Below the pieces are notes generated by a model, which was given only the letters and a program-made list of their open reading frames with translations, did no database searches and was not told the origin of the DNA. The translations under genes were made by a program, and so were the position numbers. Positions 58,876-64,000 of a DNA stretch of 64,000 nucleotides are shown here, piece after piece. Location: positions 61,864,757 through 61,928,756 of the forward strand of contig CM077165.1 in the NCBI GenBank assembly GCA_039583875.1, read 5' to 3'. Each line of letters opens with the position of its first letter. Position 1 is the first letter of the stretch. Source of the stretch: Platanthera guangdongensis (Eukaryota > Streptophyta > Magnoliopsida > Asparagales > Orchidaceae).

Positions 58876-59370
58876 TTTTGAGTGTGTTGACACCACTCAA
58901 TGCTGTGTTTAGTGATTTCGACACCACTCAACGCCTTCAGCACTCCAGAAAAATCTTAAGTAAAAGCGTTGACTGGTGTCGACACCACTCAACACCGTGT
59001 TTAGTGGTGTTGACACCACTCAACGCCGTCAGCATTCCAGGAATTCTAAGTCAAAAAGTAGAGTGGCATTGCGACCACTCAATGTCGCGTTGAGTGGAGT
59101 TGAGACCACTCAACTCCAACATCATCCCGCAGAGTTTATGTAAAACGGAGTCGAGTGCGTTGAGACCACTCAATGTCGCGTTGAGTGGCATCGATTTCAC
59201 ACGACGCTTCATCAAATGGCGTCGAGATCACTCGACGCCTAAAGTTTGATGAGTATTTCTAAGTTAAATTCATCGAGATCACACGACTCATTTTCAAATG
59301 GCATCGAAATCACTCGATGCGTAAATTTTCCGGAGTATTTCTAAGTTAAATGCATCGGGTGGGGTCATTT
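58876..59370. repeat. Orphan palindrome array
   Basis: Repeated units combine GTGT(C/T)GACACCACTCAAC with GAGTGG and CTCGACG. Each contains nested inverted repeats, for example GGTGTCGACACC at about 58978. Spacing is roughly 30-60 bases. It resembles the LTR arrays, but no LTR boundary is visible around it. It may be the U3 of an old, unrecognised element. Confidence 0.65.
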
Positions 59371-59470
59371 CCACTCGACATACTCGACGCTTTCTGAGCA
59401 TGATTCAATTCTCTTGACTCAAAATGTGTGTCAGAGGTCTAGCACGAAATACGATGTTACATCTTCGAAT

Positions 59471-59854
59471 GATGTCATTATGACCCTGAAGGGCTGAGTC
59501 CGATGGATGCTCAACACCTGCCTTCAGGCTCTCACCTAGCTGACGGGCCGGTGGTAGCGCCCGGATGTTAATGGATGGCAAGTATTCTCTCTTTGGGGTT
59601 AGGCCCTGAGATTCTCCCGCTATCAGGCTTCCACCTTGGTGGCAGGGTCGGGATCCTCAAGTGACGTCGTTATGACCCTGGAGGGATGAGTCCGATGGAT
59701 GCTCAATAGCTTCCGTCAGACATCCACCAAGCTGATTGAGCTGGTGGTAGCGCCCGTAGATTTATTGATGGAAAGAAAGTTTTTCTTGATCTGGGGATAG
59801 GTCCCGAGATGCTCCCACTGTCAGACTTCTATCTAGCTGACAGGACTGGGGGTC
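59471..59854. repeat. Tandem duplication, period 192 bases
   Basis: The phrase TTATGACCCTG(A/G)AGGG(C/A)TGAGTCC at 59478 returns at 59670. The rest of the unit (GGTGGTAGCGCCCG, GAGAT(T/G)CTCCC) follows in register through a second copy. The copies are clearly diverged, so the duplication is old. No coding frame spans it. Confidence 0.7.
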
Positions 59855-59879
59855 TCGATGGGCGTAATGATATCTAAAG

Positions 59880-60672
59880 TTGGGACCCATACATTTGAAC
59901 TTCGGAGGAAATGATCGCAGGGGTGATAGGTTGAGCTTTGCAGGTCAGCGAGCTGTAAGTCGCGAGCTGAGAGCTCGCAGGTCGGCTAGACAAAAGTGGC
60001 GAGCCGAGACCTCGGCAGGTCGGCGAGCTGGGACTACTGTCATCTATTACAGTTCATCCATCCAAAATTTTACTTGGAAGATTCCTGGATCTTTTCCAAG
60101 TCTTAAATAAGGAGAGCCGTGATAGGAGAGATGGGCATTCACGGACCCAGCTTGCCAAGCTACCAACCGGTTGTCATGGGAAAAACAAAGGGTAAAAAGG
60201 ATGGCGAGCTGGGGTCTCGGCATTCGCTGAGGAAGGCAAAATGAGGTGGTCCTCGGCGGTATATTTCTACTCTCCTAAAATTTACTTATGAATTTAAAAC
60301 GATTTCATCTTGACATTGGTAAGAAAGATGAAAGATCAGAGGCGAGCCGAGTAGTCGCGGGCCTAGCCCGACTAGTAATCAACCCTTGATTGCCTGGGGT
60401 TGGCGAGCCCTCAAGGCATCTCTGTGGGCACGAATCCTAACTCAAATGCATTCTAATGGCTCGCTCCTACCTGGTGAAGTTGCTTTATGGAAGAGGACAA
60501 CTCGTAGGCGAGAGCATTGCAACAAGTAAATGAAAAAAATGAGACACAAAGAGGGAGCAAAAGTATTTGTTTCATTAACAAGTACTCTACATATAGGAAG
60601 ATCGCCTCAGCGAGCTTACAAAAGGGGGGAGGAGAGAATTATAGAAAAATTAAAAAAAGCGGGGTATGCGAG
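59880..60672. other. GCGAGC-rich flanking DNA and possible 3' UTR
   Basis: 59930-60030 contains many GCGAGC/GAGCTC inverted pairs. 60500-60672, on the minus strand, directly follows the stop codon of the frame at 60673 and could be its 3' untranslated part. No gene is recognised on the plus strand. Confidence 0.35.
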
Positions 60673-60817
60673 TCAACTCTCACCCTCCCCTCCAGATGGG
60701 TGGTCCTCACCTTCCCCTCCAGATGTGTGGTCGTCCTTGTAGTCCTTGACGTCCTTGAAAAGGGACTCGAAGCTTTCCTCCTTCTCGCTGGGAGGGGTGG
60801 CCGACGACAACAGATTC
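60673..60817 (-). pseudogene. C-terminal part of an unidentified ORF, split by solo LTR D'
   Basis: On the minus strand the frame continues from 63819 to 60817 once the solo LTR and one GATTC copy are removed, and ends TGA at 60673-60675. This part is acidic and ends with two similar GGEGE blocks (TSGGEGEDHPSGGEGES). I do not recognise the protein. The repeat-rich surroundings suggest an old retroelement ORF, but a host gene is not excluded. Confidence 0.55.
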
Positions 60818-61786
60818 TGAAAGTAAGGGTTAGATCTGAAATACTCTAGAGGGGGTGAATAGAGTATCTTGAAAACTTAAAACTTTTTTGCTGTAAATAA
60901 AAAACAGACCTAAGATAAATTAATCTAGCACTATCACATGCACAACAAAACCTAATTATCACAACCACGACAAGAACAAAAGAAAAAGTGCAACCAGACA
61001 ACACAAGAATTTTATAGTGGTTCCCCAATCTGGGTACATCCACTCTTCTACCATCCTGGTAGGAATCCACTCAGGTTTTTGATCAGGTGACTTCCACCAA
61101 TGAACTTTTGATCAGGTGCTCAAAAACCAACCCAAGTCTTTTGATCAGAAGACTTGCAACCAAGGATAACTTTTGAAGGGAGTTAAAGAACCCTTTTTAC
61201 AGTGGGGGATGATAGAATGATGATGTCTTCTCTTTCTCAAGATACAACTGAGAAGACTTTAGTGGATCTTGATTTTAATAAAGCTCCCCCTGAGATAAAG
61301 AAATCAGAAAGTCTTGAGCTTGTTGCAGTGTGAGTAGGTCTTCAATGTTTCAACCTTGACCAGAATGTATCCAGGAACTTCTTTGACTGATAGAGTATTT
61401 GTTGTCCTCTGAAGAATCCTAGGATGAAGAAGGAAGAAGACTCTTATTTTTTGGATGGATGTTCTTGTTCTTCTTCTTCAGCTTGTTTGATTTCTCTGGT
61501 CTAGAGCTTCTTATTTTTGTGTTACTGTGTGATTGCTTGCTTTTGTGTCATGTATCTTCTTGTACTTCTTGGCAGGAAGAGAAATGTTGTATCTCTTGTA
61601 TAGAAGAAAAAAGAAAAATTCTTTTTATATTTTCCATGTAATCTTCCTTCTAAATTTTGAATCACTTTCTGCATTCATTGCTGACAGCCTGGAGAATATC
61701 TGCATTGATTGATTTTCCCAACTGTCCCATTGAAAAGAGGCAAGTAATAATCCTGATGAAGACTGTAATAAATGCTTGCTTCTAAC

Positions 61787-62910
61787 TGTACAACCCCGTG
61801 TTCGCCAAGCGGGTCCGCCGAGCCAGACGAGCGGACCAGGCAGCCCGGCCCTCACCAGGATAGCACGTGAGAGGCAGACGGCAGGAGGCCATCTCGCTCT
61901 CGCCCAGGTCGGGCAGAAAAACCATGCGAGTTGGCCCCTTCACCCCTCTCGCACACTCAGAAATCGTCGAGAAGAGTTTGGGTCGCCATTCGTCGAGCAG
62001 AGTTTGGCTCGCCATTCGTCGAGCAGAGTTTGGGTTGCCATTTGTCGAGCAGAGTTTGGCTCGCCATTCGTCGAGCAGAGTTTGTCTCGCGATTCATCGA
62101 GCAGAGTTTGGCTCGTCATTCGTCAAGCAGAGTTTGGCTCGCCATTCGTCAAGCAGAGTTTGGCTCGCCATTCGTCGAGCAAAGCTTTTCGGTCGACATT
62201 CATCGAACTGGTATTCGGGGATAGGTTCGACGAGTCCAAATTGGCAAGCCCTCCTCCGAGGCTCCCATGGTTGCAGTTGGAAGCCTGGACGCCAGCCCGC
62301 TCTCCTATACGTGACTCGGCTGCCGGCCCGCCTCGGCATGGGTATTGTCGGGTCGCGGTGGCCCGGCTCGTGCTCGCCCAAGAAGAGTAGGCGAGCCGCG
62401 GGAGCCAGGTCGCACCCGCCTCCCGCGAGGGGGAGTAGTGGCGAGCTGACCTTCATATCCCTGGGGTGGGCCCAGTAGAGGCCCAAAGGTAAAATTACCT
62501 GGATGCCCTCCCCATGGGTGCGAATAGCTTGTTGGAACAACGGAGCTATACTGTTGGCAGACCAAGTTGGACTGCACATAGCCGTTCAAAACAGCAGAGG
62601 TTGGTTATTTGTAGGCCATTTTCAGAATTCTATAAATAGAACCCAAAGGGCACCTCAGGAGGCACGCTTGGATACTCACTAGCTCCTTAACTCTCGAGTG
62701 CTTTTGGAGGTTGCCTTAGCTCGGTCTGTGGCTAAGGAGGGGAAGTACTCTCAGGTCTTCCGGGTGTGTGGTGGGTCCTCCCCGTCGAGCCCTTGGGTCG
62801 GTTCTTCCCTTGTCTCTTTTGTTGTTTTGTTTGCAGGAGCGAAGTAGGTGCGCGATCACCCCCTTCCCCGAGGGCGAACTCCACAAGAGACAGAGTTTCT
62901 GGTTTCAACA
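61787..62910 (+). mobile_element. E: solo LTR of another family inside D'
   Basis: It starts TGTACAACCCCG and ends TTTCAACA, with CTAAC on both sides (61782-61786, 62911-62915). It has a TATAAATAG box at 62631-62639 whose surroundings (AATTCTATAAATAGA) resemble C's LTR. A 26-base tandem array lies upstream at 61965-62225. Orientation is taken from the TATA box. There is no internal region. Confidence 0.85.
61965..62225 (+). repeat. 26-base tandem array in E
   Basis: About nine units of GTCGAGCAGAGTTTGGCTCG plus CCATTC follow head to tail with small changes. Because 26 is not a multiple of three and the unit has no stop, all three frames are open and give long repetitive frames (61776-62390, 61867-62478, 61931-62224). 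These are not genes. Confidence 0.9.
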
Positions 62911-63813
62911 CTAACGGTAATATTCAGAGAATATTTAAGCATTGATTACTCAGGAGTTATTGCAATAAAATGAGGACAGAGAGAGGGAAATTTCCAAGTC
63001 TGGAACTTCACAGAAATCGTCGAGCAGAGAATAAAATTCGTCGACCTGAGATCCAAGATCTTCGACCTGAGAATAGATAACTGCTTTCTCTGGAACCTTG
63101 CCAATTCTGTGCATCAAGATCATCGAGCTGAGAATCTAAGTTCGTCGACTGGAGTTCAGTGAAATGTTTCTTGGACTTTTAGAATGCTGAAGTAGAGTGT
63201 CCAGAATTTGTCGACCTGAGAACTAGGTTCGTCGACTTGAGAACTAGTTTCGTCGAGTTGAGAACTTCTAACTGCTACTTGATAAAGCTTTCCAGGAATG
63301 TGCTCTAAGTTCGTCGAGCAGAGAAGATGAATTCGTCAACTGGAGTATGATTTTGGACTTAGAATATTTAGATGTTTCTGGAATAAAATGTTGAAGTAGA
63401 ATACCCATAAATCATCGACCTGAGAACCAAATTCGTCGAGCTGATATTTTGACTTCGTCGACTGGGGTTCAGAGAAAGGAATTCTGGACTTGGAATGTTG
63501 AAGTATAGTGTCCAGAGATCGTCGACCTGAGAACCAAGTTTGTCGAGCTCAGCTCAGAGAATTTTCTCTGAGTTCGTCGAGCTGAGCACTACTTTTGTCG
63601 ACCTGAGTTCGACGAACGTCGAACTCATTTTCTGAGTCTTTGAAATTTCCCTAAGTCTTGAGTCTTCTGCAGTCTGTTGATGGCTGGTCCATGCAAGGTT
63701 GATTCTAAGGATATGGCCTAGACTCTAGGACACAAACATGACCCTAGCTATACATGTTGGGTAAAACATCCTAGTTTAGTGAACCGAGCCGAAATCCAAC
63801 TAGGGATCCAACA

Positions 63814-63994
63814 GATTCAGTACAAGGTCCATTGCTAAGATCTCCTTGCATCCCTCCACCCGCACCTCCATATCTTTTATCATTTGGAGGGTATAGTCGG
63901 CGCTGCTATTGGAGTTGACCCGCAGCCTCTCGGCGACCCCAGCCTCGCTATATACCTTTAGCCACTTGGGAGGAATACTCAGCTCACTGTCATA
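63814..63994 (-). pseudogene. Upstream part of the same unidentified ORF
   Basis: The minus-strand frame is open from just after a TAG (63995-63997) to the LTR edge. It reads as an ordinary soluble segment (IPPKWLKVYSEAGVAERL, then helical DMEVRVEGCKEILAMDL). No ATG starts it, so the TAG may be a mutation or the segment may be an exon. 63814-63818 is the GATTC duplication. Confidence 0.5.
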
Positions 63995-64000
63995 CTAGGG

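Larger units (their letters stand above)
60818..63813 (-). mobile_element. D': solo LTR of the D family, split by E
   Basis: It begins TGAAAGTAAGGG and ends GATCCAACA like the D LTRs, with GATTC duplications at 60813-60817 and 63814-63818. There is no internal region, so it is a solo LTR left by LTR-LTR recombination. Without E and one CTAAC copy it is about 1.86 kb. The TTCGTCGA palindrome array (63016-63612) is present, but the GTGTCGACA run of D is missing. The TATA region near 61195 is degraded. Confidence 0.9.

Noticed and set aside
61776..62478. Three overlapping ~200-codon frames with a repeated SRVWLAI / SPFVEQS pattern
   Set aside because: A 26-base tandem unit without stops opens all three frames. 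The region is a solo LTR with clear target duplications.

Overview
This window is plant nuclear DNA made almost entirely of nested LTR retrotransposons. The sequence shows Ty3/gypsy and Ty1/copia gag-pol frames, tRNA-iMet and tRNA-Asp primer sites, an Athila-type polyprotein, and copia elements with a third ORF. That combination points to a large-genome flowering plant, probably a eudicot; the species cannot be named from this. I saw no rRNA, tRNA, CRISPR array or intact single-copy gene.

Layout. (1) 1-952 is the 3' part of a Tekay-like gypsy LTR (family A). (2) 953-12393 is an antisense, divergent A-type LTR (A') split by a complete gypsy element, A1 (2256-11560, target duplication TAACG). 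(3) 12394-13107 is older flanking DNA. (4) 13108-58557 is a copia element in reverse orientation (D, duplication GGTTT). Its 5' LTR is split by a second reverse copia (B, 24503-58494, duplication CTATA). B's 3' LTR is split by an Athila-like gypsy element (C, 24878-36352, duplication CCTAC). B's 5' leader is split by a second family-A gypsy element (A2, 46895-56421). (5) 58558-64000 is older DNA with palindromic and tandem repeats. It carries a solo D-type LTR (D', 60818-63813, duplication GATTC) that interrupts a minus-strand reading frame and is itself split by a solo LTR of another family (E, 61787-62910, duplication CTAAC). The nesting gives relative ages: D before B, B before C and A2; A' before A1; D' before E.

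All the elements are broken. A1 and A2 carry nonsense codons, many of them C-to-T type. C has one stop in gag and has lost a catalytic Asp of reverse transcriptase. B has several stops and two gag frameshifts. D is heavily decayed.

Three things stand out. First, unrelated LTR families share dense arrays of a few short palindromes (GTGTCGACAC, ACACGGGCGTGT, TTCGTCGA), and where a TATA box can be seen the array lies upstream of it. Second, in both copia elements a further array, of the same type as that element's own LTR, lies between pol and ORF3; in B it is followed by a TATA box, a short leader and an ATG. This suggests a separate promoter for ORF3. Third, both family-A elements have a 76-base, intron-like segment exactly between gag and protease that explains how the two frames can be joined.
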